Shown here in pieces: positions 32,092-42,361 of a stretch of DNA of 64,000 nucleotides. The translations under genes were made by a program, and so were the position numbers. Where the stretch lies: contig OZ010599.1 in NCBI GenBank assembly GCA_963932145.1, positions 44,570,844 through 44,634,843 on the forward strand, in the 5' to 3' direction. Source of the DNA: Acanthosepion lycidas. Taxonomy: Eukaryota > Mollusca > Cephalopoda > Sepiida > Sepiidae. The notes beneath the pieces are model-generated. The model did no database searches. It was not told the origin of the DNA and was given only the letters and a program-made list of their open reading frames with translations. Within the stretch, counting starts at the first letter, position 1; each line of letters begins with the position of its first letter.

Positions 32092-32145
<54 letters not shown>
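31978..32145. repeat. (TA)n cluster with GT/CA interruptions
   Basis: TA tracts at about 31978-32012 and 32066-32145 are separated by a TGTGTATG-type stretch; CA repeats follow to about 32166. Confidence 0.9.
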
Positions 32146-32149
<4 letters not shown>

Positions 32150-32219
32150 CACACACACACACACACATATATATAGCAATAATTTACATGCTCTATGCAA
32201 GTGTGTATGTATGTATAGA

Positions 32220-33035
32220 GTATAGAGAGAAAGGTGTGGGGATAGATGGGAAAAGGAACCTAGTGAAATTGAGAAGGCTAGTGAATTCGAAATGAATAAT
32301 TCATAACTGATCACTACCAAAGTTAAGAAGGAAATGGGGGCAAAACAGAACAAAGAGAGAGAGAAAAAAAAATTAAGAGGATTGGGGAAGAAGTTAGGAG
32401 CCACCAACTGATACTTGTGCTGACAACACAGCTGTATAATGAGTGGCATAAAAAAAAAAAGACAAAATGAATAAAAGAAGATAAAGGTAAGAAAAAAAAA
32501 TCAAATAATAAAGCAAAAACAAAAAGAAACAGAAAACGACTGTTCAAAATATTATTTTGGTGCATTGGATAATGCAGTAATTACCAAAGAGTTTTGCTTA
32601 GTGAGAGAAATTGGGATTATAAAGTGGGGTGAATGGGATATCAGTAGCATTGTGACACTGTGTGGAAGAGCTGCCAAAAATACAATATAATTTTTATAAA
32701 TTTTCAGATGAACTTCTCTACAAATTTTTACTCTTTCACACTATTCTCACTAGGATATTAGGTCAAAGATCCTAATCTTATTACAAAGAACTCTGTGTTA
32801 GAAAAGGTCAAATAAATCTTGTAATTTTTGTTTTGCCACCACAACAACAGTAAACAAGGCAATGACAAAATAACATAGAAGGTAATAACAACAATGGATA
32901 GTAAGAAATTATTACTAGAGAGATTATTACAGCAAAAATGAAGCTGCAGAATTCAATCAATTGTCATATAAAGCTACATTTTAATTTTCATATCAGTTTT
33001 CAGATTCTTATAAGACAAACTAGTTTTGTTTATAA
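32220..33035. other. Unassigned, purine-rich in part
   Basis: 32335-32530 is A/G-rich with several A runs. No frame or family recognised. Confidence 0.35.
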
Positions 33036-33039
33036 ATGT

Positions 33040-33168
33040 AAAAACATGTATAAAACAAAATATATTAACTTGTTTTAAACAAAATATATAAACATGTATA
33101 AAACAAAATATATAAAAATGTACAAAACAAAATATATAAGCATATAAAACAAAATATATATAATACCA
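33040..33168. repeat. Minisatellite, unit about 26 bp
   Basis: Five degenerate units contain AAAACAAAATATATAA preceded by an ACATGTAT-type word. Confidence 0.8.
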
Positions 33169-33197
33169 TTGAATGTGTGAGTATTGCTGATATGGTA

Positions 33198-33272
33198 TTA
33201 GGTTGGTGCAAAAATAATATCGTTTTTTGACGTATTTTTTAACGTCAAGATATTATTTTTGCACCAACCTAA
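33198..33272. mobile_element. Mariner-type hairpin MITE, copy 5 (75 bp)
   Basis: The ends are intact (TTAGGTTGGTGCAAAA and complement) with flanking TA on both sides. The arms are shorter than in copies 1 and 2; the ATGACGTAATA segment is missing from each arm. Confidence 0.9.
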
Positions 33273-33539
33273 TAACTTATTGGAATTCACTTATCAGACT
33301 GTATACATACTTTGTATAATATTTGATAGGAAATTTTGTAAAAGTATTTTACTATACCTATAAATAACTTTAAGAGTTATGAAATGACATCTTCTTTGGG
33401 TCCAGTGTCCATTGATGTCAACAACATTCTGGATAATCACCCTCCAGTGGGATTATTCAAATTATTGAAATCTATCATATTTTTTTTTCTTTGTTTTATA
33501 GATGTAATATTTGCATCCAATGTGTAACCATAATAATAC

Positions 33540-33720
33540 AGAATCAGGTGGCTGAGTTTGGAATTCAGATTTGTCCTTTCCCTGAACTGGTTGGCAACCA
33601 TAGCTAAAGAACCCAGTTTGCCCTGCTATTTAACCTAAAGCTAGTGGCGAGAGTGGGGGAGCATGGGAAATGGATTCATAACTTTCCCAGGGGTCTTTGT
33701 ATGAAAGTAAATGGAACAAT
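33540..33720 (-). mobile_element. SINE B, truncated
   Basis: On the minus strand it reads CCCTGGGAAAGTTATGAATC, GTTAAATAGCAGGGCAAACT and GGTTCTTTAGCTATGG. The tRNA A box is missing. Confidence 0.6.
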
Positions 33721-33904
33721 CGTGACCAGAATTCTAAAATACTCTATGAAAATTGGCAGCAAAATATTTTCCAAAAATGTGTAAAATACTTAGATATTTG
33801 GATTTTGCAATCATGTTGAAAGGAAGTTTATAGTAAAACCTTATATCAATCAGTGCCTTGCGTGATACATGCATAGGCGATCATGTATCTTTTGATACAT
33901 GACT

Positions 33905-34146
33905 GATGATGCAGATTTTTTCCCACAGAACATTGCCATTTCTTTCTGCAGTAGAACAGTTGCCATCCAAGACTATAGAACCCGGTCTGTACTACTATTT
34001 ACCCATAGCTGAGGGAGAGAAGAAGAGGATTCATACTTTTTCCAAAGGTATTAGCATGGAAGTGAATATAATGGATTTGACTGGAATTCGAACTCCGCTC
34101 TTCAATTTCTCAATCCAAGCCACTTATAGTGATTTATATTAAGCTC
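33905..34146 (-). mobile_element. SINE B with good tRNA B box
   Basis: On the minus strand it reads AGCGGAGTTCGAATTCCAGT, a near-consensus B box, then the shared linker (AAAGTATGAATCC) and the SINE-B 3' half (GTAGTACAGACCGGGTTC, GGATGGCAAC). Confidence 0.7.
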
Positions 34147-34212
34147 AGAAGGTATAAAAGAAAATAACCCTTAGCTCTCCTACAAAATCATTTTAAATAT
34201 ATACTATGTAAG

Positions 34213-34784
34213 CAGTGGTGGCATCCTACCAGTTTGCACAAACTAATTCTTAAAATTATAAATACCTACTAAACTGGTTGTTGGATTATCTGAAAATAAT
34301 CTTATATAATAATAGCTGATATATAATAGCTAAAAATATAATTAATACCATTTCTGTAAGTTCTGCAGAGGCTGAAAGAGGATTTTCTGTGATGAACACA
34401 ATTTATTCTGACAAAAGAAATGTTCTTGAAGTTAAAAATGTGGCAAATCTTCAAAATTAATTAATAAATTTAATAGGTCTTCCATTGGATCTTTGGGATT
34501 GCAGCGATTCAGTTTGAATGCAGCTAAGAAACCATAACACAGATAATGACACTAGAGTCAAAAAGCATCCATACTTCTGAATATGATGAGAACAGAATTT
34601 CTATCTGGAAATATTATAATAAATAAATGTTTTCTAATAAATTATAAAAATGGTTTAATTCTTTTTGATACTATAAAGTGATTTGTTTCCATTCTCAGAT
34701 TGAAAAGAAAATAAGCAGAATAGGTTTCTAAGGATTACCTGCTTTGATAGCACCGATCTCTGGAAATGTGGGATGCCATTATTT
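34213..34784 (+). mobile_element. hAT deletion derivative with 8-bp target duplication
   Basis: The left end CAGTGGTGGCATCCTACCAG and the right end (minus strand AAATAATGGCATCCCACATT) are imperfect inverted repeats. Flanks TATGTAAG (34205-34212) and CATGTAAG (34785-34792) are an 8-bp duplication with one mismatch, as expected for hAT. Inside, the plus strand encodes SSAEAERGFSVMNTIYSDKR, then NVLEVKNVANL and IGLPLDLWDCSDS, the C-terminal dimerisation region of hAT transposases. The rest of the gene is deleted. A second copy lies at 1955-2408. Confidence 0.85.
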
Positions 34785-34792
34785 CATGTAAG

Positions 34793-35150
34793 TCAAAGCA
34801 TTTATTGACAATTACAAGCAAAAAAATGAATTAACCTTTTGAAGTCTTTGCTAAAGTAGATTCTTGACCATCAATCCACAGCTCTTACAATGAATATTTA
34901 TACAATGGTAAATTCAAAATAAATGATCAAATGCCAAATTCCAATGAAAAAATCATGTATTTTGTCAGCAATTAAACCTGTACATCTCCATTTTGCTACA
35001 CTGTCTCTAGAATTTAATGGTCTACTTGTTTTCCTTTCACATAGTTTGTTCTTATTTTTTATTTTTTGATAAATATATTTATCTTGTTTCTGGTCATAGT
35101 TCTTTTAGTTCATATTATCTTATTGAATTTATTTATTATGAAAGAACACT
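34793..35150. other. Unassigned sequence
   Basis: Nothing recognised. Confidence 0.35.
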
Positions 35151-35153
35151 ATA

Positions 35154-35516
35154 CAGGGTGACCCAAAAAAATGGGAATTTTTTAAATGCGTATTGCCAGA
35201 CATGAGCAAGTGGCAACACTGTGAGACAGTGACCTTGAGGAAGTAAACATTTCACCGTTTAGAATTCAAGATGAAATTCACATCCCAGCTGAGATGTTGC
35301 AGCAGTCAATGAGGAATCTCAACAACAGATTTCAAGAATGCATTCGTACAGGAGGACGCCATCTACAGGACATCATTTTAAAAAAATGAAAATTCCATCA
35401 TTGTTTCTTAAATGGCATGCTTTAATGTTTCATTCACTATGAATAAAATAATTTTCTTTCATCACTCTTTGTTTTATTGGATTGTTAAAAAGTACCCATT
35501 TTTTGGGGTGACCCTA
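35154..35516 (+). mobile_element. Mariner deletion derivative (363 bp) with both ends
   Basis: The left end CAGGGTGACCCAAAAAAATG and the right end (minus strand TAGGGTCACCCCAAAAAATG) are inverted repeats flanked by TA. At 35262-35389 the plus strand encodes IPAEMLQQSMRNLNNRFQEC, IRTGGRHLQDIILKK, stop, the last part of a mariner-group transposase. About 1 kb of the parent gene is missing. Confidence 0.85.
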
Positions 35517-35519
35517 TAT

Positions 35520-36929
35520 CTTATTTCTTTTGATATTGTGCTGAAGATTATGTGAATAAACATCAAAATATTAGCAAAATCAATAACACTTTATTTGATA
35601 TTCAAATATTGATTATACTTTCTGGAGTTACTTTCAGATTTTATGTATATTTGAATATGTACATGCACATTGGCAGATTGGTGTACATATGAGTCTTCTA
35701 TATTTCTCTTGTTTTGTTTTTAGATTTTAGTGACTAACAAAAATATCCCCTAAAATTCCTGCTGCTTTCTTTAGTTATACAGGTATATATGTATGCATAT
35801 GTAAATGTATCTTTAACAAAATAAGCCAATTTCTGTACAACAAAAAAAAGAATGCTACAAATACAGTACAAACCACATGTATTAAATTATGCAAATATGT
35901 TAGCTGAAAGCTAAAGATTAAAGCAGTAAGATGAATTTTAATTACAACCAAATAAGCTAACTCCTTTTGTTTCTGAAAGAAATATATACAAAACCAAACA
36001 AAAAAAATATGGTTGAATGAAAAAGCAGTAAGCAAAGGAAGTAATAAAGTGAAAAAATTTGAGGGCCTCTCAGCTCCTGTCAGCCATATTGAATTTGATA
36101 TCTTTTAATGCTCTTATTCAATTTGGCCAAAATCCAAAATCTATTTTTTCTTTTGTTCCCTTTGCCTCTACCCTCCTTTCCAACTTTTGTCCTTTGAGCC
36201 TAGTCTTGCACCAAGCTCTAATCAATGCAGATTTATTGGCAAAGGAAAAAACTGATATGACAAGCTGAAAAAAGTCAAAAGGTAAAATAAAAACAAATAA
36301 GACATCAGTAACAAAACCCAATCATCAAAGAACAACTTTCTTTCACTTAGGCCCCACCCTTTATAATGAACCCAGACAAAATCTAAAATGTTACTAAGTT
36401 TATCAGTACTTATATCAAATTCTTGACAGAATAGGAGCCATGATATATATTAAATATATATTATATATTAAATGAAAATGTTTAATTTATATGTGTATGA
36501 ACAAGGGTTTGTATGCATGGTTATAGATGAATATATATATATGAGAGAGAGAGAAAGAGAGAGAGAAAGTTAAAAAAAGAATACAAAAAATGATGTGCAA
36601 TGCCTACACTCCTTGTGGTGGATGTAAGTTTAGAAAATTCATTCTTTTTATAAATCATATATCCCTTTAATTTTGTAGCTTAAATTTAATTGAACAAATA
36701 GACAAGTAATTTTATTTTAGTCACATTTTTACTGGTGAATATTTGTGCATGGCATTAAATGCATTGTTTATGAAGTGTGCCAAAGAAGTTTTGGACTGAT
36801 CCACTTCTCAAAAATCTGACCAAACAGCAGAATCTTTTAAAAAGTCCCTTTTTGGATAGACTAAAAAAATTTCAACACCTACTCTTATTTATAATTAGTT
36901 ACCTTCCTTGACTATACATTCATAGGATG
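35520..36929. other. Unassigned sequence
   Basis: A GA-rich run lies at 36542-36568. No conserved frame or family recognised. Confidence 0.35.
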
Positions 36930-36937
36930 TGATAGGG

Positions 36938-37488
36938 CAGCATTTTTCAAACCTTTTTTTTACTGCAACCCACAAAAGGAGCCACATTTTGTATTACAGC
37001 CCATTATACCTATGCGTAATAAATCAAAGGTAATCACTGTTCACTTGGGTCATTTATTTAACATCAACAATTTATATTATATTTCTTATGATCTGCACAT
37101 ATTGGAATTGCATTTATCTATTTTCATTATCTATTTGTATGAATATAAAATTATTACTTTTAAAAAATAGCCTGTTCTTAAATTTCGCTAAAACTACAAC
37201 TCACTGAAAATTCTGAGACTTCAAATGAAAACAACACATCATCTTACTACCACAGAAAGAATGTAGCATTATTAGACTTCAATATTGAGTCAGGAAATTC
37301 ACTTTTAGCCTTGAGTTTAGATGCAACTGAATTATTCAACTATTTTAACAGCTTTCACAAGCCACAAAGATGAATGTACTGCACATCTTCATAGCTAAGT
37401 TTAGGCACAAGGTTTCTTTGTGAAAGAGAACTGATGTCACTCAGTCTGGCGCGAGTTTGATGAACAAGATATGTAAACAATGAGAACA

Positions 37489-37537
<49 letters not shown>

Positions 37538-37621
37538 GAAGTATATGATTGGTGTATATGGAATGAATTCCAATAACCAACAATTACTATTCTTAAAAGA
37601 GTGCTCAATACAAAGTAGAGC

Positions 37622-37656
<35 letters not shown>

Positions 37657-37849
37657 TAAAAAAATAAAATATAATACGAGATTACCTCAGTGAAAAACTA
37701 GGGATGATTTATTAGTGCTGTGCAACATTTAGAGTTGTTTATATTCTGTCTCACTTGCATATTTTTCTTACTTTCTTTTTTGTTGTGACACATTTTATTT
37801 AATCTCACGACCCACTGAAAGGTCAGGACCCACAGTTTGAAAAACCTTG
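36938..37849. mobile_element. hAT-like non-autonomous element with 8-bp target duplication
   Basis: The left end CAGCATTTTTCAAACC and the right end (minus strand CAAGGTTTTTCAAACTG, then GGGTCCTGACC) are inverted repeats of the CAnnGnTTTTCAAACTGTGGGTC type common in hAT elements. Flanks TGATAGGG (36930-36937) and TCATAGGG (37850-37857) form the target duplication with one mismatch. The interior has no recognisable transposase and contains two (TA)n tracts and a GAGCACT-family piece. Confidence 0.8.
37492..37655. repeat. (TA)n tracts flanking a GAGCACT-family piece
   Basis: TA tracts at about 37492-37535 and 37625-37653 bracket a minus-strand block with GCTCTACTTTGTATTGAGCA and GGTTATTGGAATTCATTCC. 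The same block is at 57154-57235. Confidence 0.75.
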
Positions 37850-37960
37850 TCATAGGGTATACAAACACACACACACACACACACACAATAGATATTACAT
37901 TTAGAAAGTAAACTGAAGCTCTTGTAGGTTCAGCCAAGAGATTTGGTCATTGGGTTGTTT
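37850..37960 (-). other. Flank of the hAT element also found inside the Tc1 copies
   Basis: On the minus strand CAATGACCAAATCTCTTGGC, TTACTTTCTAAATGTAATAT, a GT tract and TATACCCTATGA run into the hAT end at 37849. The same arrangement, including the hAT end, lies inside both Tc1 copies (41519-41634 and 58928-59041). Confidence 0.85.
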
Positions 37961-38835
37961 GTGCTACAGAAAGCTGTAGTTTATATAGAGATGCTAATTG
38001 AAATGTAAGATTCAAATTAAAGACCTAACAATTCTAAGTAAACTTGGCAAAAGAAAAAACAAAGGATGCTTATGAGGACATGGCTGGAAATACATTGATT
38101 GCCATTGCTAAAAAAAGTGTTGTTTGATAACTGTTCAGAATTAGCTTTAAAATTTAGAACTGGTTAAATAAGGTGTAATGTGAGTGTAAAATAGAAAATT
38201 CATTGATTAAAAAACTCATAGGTGTTGTCTTGTCTCTGTGATAATGAAAGCAGCATTTCTTCTTTAACATTGTTCCACATTGTAAATTAAACAGTAAAAA
38301 CATTGTAGAATCTGTTTCTCTTTTGTTTTGACCTGCAGAAAAGCGATATTAATCAGGACTATGTTTATCTGGTAGCAAAAGTCAATAAATGACAAAGATT
38401 GCTTCTAATATCTTTGCTTACATGTTAATTGATGGAAATAACAATTGGATTTTTTTAAAGCAATAAAAATTTGAAACTTAATAAACTTCTTTGTTTGGTA
38501 TAATAACCAGATTACTTTATAGGTAGTTTATATATTTAGCATCAATGACCTGCTATTCATTTTCTAAGCACATCCATCTAGGGCAACTAGTCAATCCCTG
38601 TTACAGATACCTGCTAGGATGCATTTTCATTTGTTCAACACCCAAAGATCCCACCTTTCATTTATAATACAACTATGCAGAGCAGACCTTAGTTACAGTT
38701 TCTGAGAGAGAGAGTGCATAATTTGGAGGGATCATCAGTTTCCCACAAGCCAATATGTTCAAAATCTTACTCACAAAGATTTATGACTTTCTGCTTATAG
38801 TGAAGAAAACAACAGAAAATGTGGCAAAAAATATT
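37961..38835. other. Unassigned sequence
   Basis: If the exon proposed next is real, this would be the start of its first intron. Nothing else recognised. Confidence 0.3.
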
Positions 38836-38841
38836 ACTTAC

Positions 38842-39250
38842 CAAGCAAAAGTGTACATATTCCACATGACATGGTGAAGATGGAATATTTGAATTAAAAA
38901 ATAAGTCCGTCGCAGTATGTTGATATGCAAATTACTGAACATCCTCTCACAGCTGTCGACGAATGGAAAAAATGTTCGGCCGATAAAAACAGTTGGTGTT
39001 CTCGAATCAGGGAGAAAAATTTGGCTATTTTGGCTGCCACGTGGGTTGGCAAGTGAGTTATTTTTCTGACTGGTTGTGTGCATTGTGATTTGTGAAATAG
39101 TACTTGCGAATCGAGTTTTAGGCATTCCTTTCTGTCCCCGATGTTCGAGTCTGAACTTAGTGATTTATTCTCGGTGACGTGGAAATAATCTGCGACAAAC
39201 ATTTCCTTTGCAATCCCAGATTGCTTACACTGCTACCACAACAATCAATG
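38842..39250 (-). CDS. Candidate first exon of a host gene (hypothetical)
   Basis: This stretch differs from its surroundings: it keeps CG dinucleotides (GTCGACGAATGG, TTCGGCCGAT, GGTGACGTGG) and matches no repeat in the window. On the minus strand it ends in a near-perfect splice donor, GCTTG|GTAAGTAAT, with the junction at 38842/38841. A start codon in strong context (TTCACCATGT, ATG at 38872-38870) lies 31 nt before it and would encode MSCGICTLLL, a hydrophobic start like that of a signal peptide. A second frame from an ATG at 39125 (MPKTRFASTISQ) is also open through the donor and ends with a hydrophobic stretch. Two other frames are open too, so coding is not proven. The rest of the gene would lie to the left, beyond a long intron. 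Confidence 0.3.
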
Positions 39251-39527
39251 GCTTCTGAATAGTTAATTCTACCCAATTTCACCCACAAGGCTTGATTCAA
39301 CTGTTGGACTGACTTTCAGGCACACTGGTATCATTTATTTACTCTTGTCATACTCTGCTTCAAATTAGATCCCTTTCTGATTCACTGCACATCAAAACCT
39401 GTTGACTGCGTGTGGATGCTACAAAAATAAAATTAAAAATGTTGTTCTTGGTGCAGAGGCTCACAAAACATCACATCTGTCTCATAAAACAAATCCCCCC
39501 CTAAAATATAAAATACAATTTAAAAGG

Positions 39528-39537
39528 AGCCAATCAC
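39528..39537 (+). promoter_or_regulatory. CCAAT-box-like site (possible NF-Y)
   Basis: AGCCAATCAC fits the NF-Y consensus, which works in either orientation. It lies about 290 bp upstream of the proposed minus-strand exon, in the same CG-retaining region. A TTTTAAATTG lies just downstream on the minus strand. Confidence 0.3.
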
Positions 39538-39539
39538 AG

Positions 39540-39970
39540 ATGTTGCTACTAAAGCAAAAGCATGACAAAAAATGTTGAATTATGTATCCACCCTGAATGC
39601 TTAAAAGGACCTGTTTGCAACACTGAAGATTAGTTGCAAACGAGCAGAAAGGTTGTCACGGTCACCACTAGTCAACTGACCCAACACAAGCATCAACACC
39701 AGACACTATAGACTCTCCTCATCCTCCAGGATGTTTCCCCCACCCACAAGGAGACTTTCTTTTTCGATCCTCTATATCGACAATACAAAGAATTTTATTT
39801 TAACATATGTTCTTCTTTTCATTCTGCCCCACCAGCAGTTCTTTGTTGTTTTTGTTTGTTCTCATGCAACAATACATGTTTAATATTAAAGAATGAAGAA
39901 ATCACAGACGTGTCATTATAATGATGCATTTGATTATTAACTTGATGTTATGGTTTCAGTTACCAATATA
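39540..39970. other. Unassigned sequence upstream of candidate promoter
   Basis: 39640-39790 is relatively C-rich with CG dinucleotides (GTCACGGTCACC, TTTTTCGATCC, ATATCGAC). It may be part of the same regulatory region. Nothing is proven. Confidence 0.3.
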
Positions 39971-41713
39971 CAGTGCTGTTCGATAAAAGTGACTCACCTG
40001 ATTTTTTTTACTTAAAGATTTTTTCGCCTATTGTTTTTGGAGTCAAACTAATTTTTAATCTTACTAATATAAAGACCCCTTCCCGACCACCTAGTAAAAA
40101 AGTTTATTCACCCTAAGGTATTCTATAGATAATTATAAATTTGGTTATAAATGAGATTTAGGGAAAAACCCTGTGCAAAAAAAGTGACTCACTTATTTCC
40201 TGCAACTTGTAATCAATAGAAACATAACCAAACAGCTTTAAATAAAGAATAATAGAGGTATAATTTATTTATAATAGGTAATATTGTTTGAAATATTTCA
40301 TAATCTATGGGTTCTCCTTTATTTTGAATAACCTTTTCAATCCTTATTGGCATTGACTTGATTAGGTTCTGGCAAATCTCATCTCCAAGCATTGAATTCC
40401 ATTCGGATATGAAATTCATAATCAAATCCTCTTTGTTGCTCAACTGCTTTCTTGAGAGCCTGTACTTTATAATGCTCCATAAGTTTTCTATGGGGTTGAG
40501 GTCAGGAGATTGGGGCGGCCATGTCATAACACTCACCTGCTTCTCATCAAAGTATTCCTTCATCAATTTTGATTTGTGCCAGGGAGCATTATCCTGCATA
40601 AAAATGAGCTTGGTGGGGTTGATTTGCACCCTTTCAGCAGAAGGGAGCAGACAAGATTCTAAAATTCTCTTGTACTGCTTGCTCCTGAGGGTCTTTTCAA
40701 TAGGTTTTAAGAAATCAGTACCATGAAAAGAAAAGCATCTCCAGAACATTATACTGAACGGATGCTTGACAGTACTTACTGCTAAATTCAAAGAGCTTTC
40801 AAATCTTCTTCTTCGAATTTTAGATCGCTTATCCTTTGAATTTAGCTCAACTTTTGTTTCATCAGAGAAGAGAACATTCTTCCAGTCTTCTACGGTGAAA
40901 TTTTTGTAATAGTGAGCCCATTCAAGTCTCTTGGCTTTGTTGGCTTTGCTTATTAGCAACTTAAACCTTCGTGTACAACATTTGTAGCCTTGTTCTAACA
41001 GCCACTGATGGACTGTTGAAGAAGCAAGACTAACACCTTGCTCTTCACATAGACTGGCTGCAATTTCTTGGCTAGTTATAGTCCTATTCTTCGCAACTTC
41101 TCTCCTGATTACCCTGCCAGTTCTATCATCAATCTTTTTCTTTTGTCCCCTTGTTTCCTTCCTTGGAGCAGGAGTGGCAGCATTATGTGCCCTAAGCACT
41201 CAAGAAACAGTTGATTGTGAGGTTATAGCAATTTCTGCAATTTCTCTCGTAGACTTGCCTGCTTTTGAGAGGGCAATAATAAATGTCTTAAGTGGTTCTG
41301 AGTGGGCTATTTCAAGCTGTTTTTATACTGTATGAGGCTTTCTGGAATATTCTGGAATACTCTAGATTTAATTTAAGCTGTTCTAGAATTCTCTAGAATA
41401 TTGTTCTGAGTGTATTGTAAAATAGTTTTCAATATTTTGTCAAAATTTAAATTTACCAGTTTAATCATTATTATGCAATATCTGAGTCACTTTTTTTGCA
41501 GAGTTTTTTCCCAAATCTCAATGACCAAATCTCTTGGCGGAACCTACAAGACCTTCAGTTTACTTTCTAAATGTAATACCTATTGTGTGTGTGTGTTTTT
41601 GTATACCCTATCACAAGGTTTTTCAAACTGTGGGAAGGGGTCTTTATATTAGTAAGATTAAAATTATTTTAAACCCAAAAACAACAGACAAAAAATATTT
41701 TTAGTAAAAAAAG
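39971..41713 (-). mobile_element. Tc1-like transposon, copy 1 (right terminus lost)
   Basis: The left end starts CAGTGCTGTTCGATAAAAGT after a TA. It has the IR/DR layout: an outer direct-repeat core AAAAGTGACTCAC near the terminus and an inner one near 40179-40195, about 195 bp apart. The right inverted repeat keeps its inner core (41483-41500), but the outer 40 bp are gone after 41713. The right inverted repeat also contains foreign DNA at 41519-41634 that matches the hAT junction at 37834-37960. Confidence 0.9.
40213..41340 (-). pseudogene. Tc1-like transposase (DD34E), one early stop
   Basis: From 41199 to 40213 the frame is open and encodes the DNA-binding linker (TPAPRKETRGQKKKIDD), then the catalytic core: VLFSDETKVEL, FMQDNAPWHKS, and PPQSPDLNPIENLW with 34 residues between the second Asp and the Glu, so DD34E. 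Upstream the same frame encodes EIAHSEPLKTFIIALSKAGK, then STREIAEIAITSQSTVS, the first helix-turn-helix. This is separated from the rest by a TGA at 41202-41200. The open part has no ATG start; it opens on GTG. The same TGA is present in copy 2, so it predates the two copies. With both DNA-binding parts needed, this gene is probably inactive. Confidence 0.9.
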
Positions 41714-41717
41714 ACAA

Positions 41718-41848
41718 AGAAAGACAATTATTTTATAACAATATTTTTTTTATTTGAAACAGGTTAGAAATTATAATAAACTTTTAACCAGTTATTCATG
41801 AAAAAGAAACTCTGCAAACTTCTTTGGCTGTTAATTCCATCATTAGAA
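41718..41848 (+). repeat. Repeat X adjoining Tc1 copy 1
   Basis: AAGAAAGACAATTATTTTAT, ACCAGTTATTCATG and CTTTGGCTGTTAATTCCATC are repeated at 59309-59439 near Tc1 copy 2. The identity of the repeat is unknown. Confidence 0.8.
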
Positions 41849-42084
41849 CATAACAGTTTATCAACCTCTGTAAGGTATATAGGTTTATTGTATCTTTATG
41901 TACAAAGCTTAACATATTCACAACACTAGTTGTATTAGATATAATAATCTTCAAGTTTCTTTGATAAGACATTGCCATTATAAGTCATTTTTGACTATGC
42001 TTTCTTTCATTTAATTTCTCTTGTATTTTATCAAAACTTTCAGATCATTATTCTATGAAATTAACTGAAATTTATGATGCACAT
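41849..42084. other. Unassigned sequence
   Basis: Nothing recognised. Confidence 0.35.
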
Positions 42085-42302
42085 AATGGGGGAGGAGGGC
42101 TTAGAAAATTTGATACTCACAGGACAGATTGAAGGTAAAAAGACAGAGGAAAGCAATGCATAACCTACTTGGTGAGTTTGAGTGAATGGCTGGTGGAGCA
42201 GACTTTGGGAGAGATGGCAAAAATATAAAAGTTATTAAAAGTTAAAAAAGACAGTAAATTGTTGAGAACCATGATCACTAACATCCTGAGGGTACACAAC
42301 AC
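42085..42302 (+). mobile_element. RTE-like LINE, 3' end
   Basis: The plus strand encodes KDRGKQCITYLVSLSEWLVE, then TLGEMAKI and, in the next frame segment, DSKLLRTMITNILRVHN. These match the conserved C-terminus of the family. The element runs directly into (GAA)n, which appears to be its 3' tail. Confidence 0.7.
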
Positions 42303-42361
42303 TAGAAGAAGAAGAAGAAGAAGAAGAAGAAGAAGAAGAAGAAGAAGAAGAAGAAGAAGAA
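42303..42361. repeat. (GAA)n microsatellite at a LINE 3' end
   Basis: About 19 GAA units follow the LINE terminus. Sister LINE copies show short (GAA) tails here (61584-61593, and TTC repeats at 56007-56017 on the opposite strand). Confidence 0.95.

Noticed and set aside
40358-40726. Plus-strand frame of 122 residues (and its counterpart at 57761)
   Set aside because: It is antisense to the Tc1 transposase; no independent evidence for coding.
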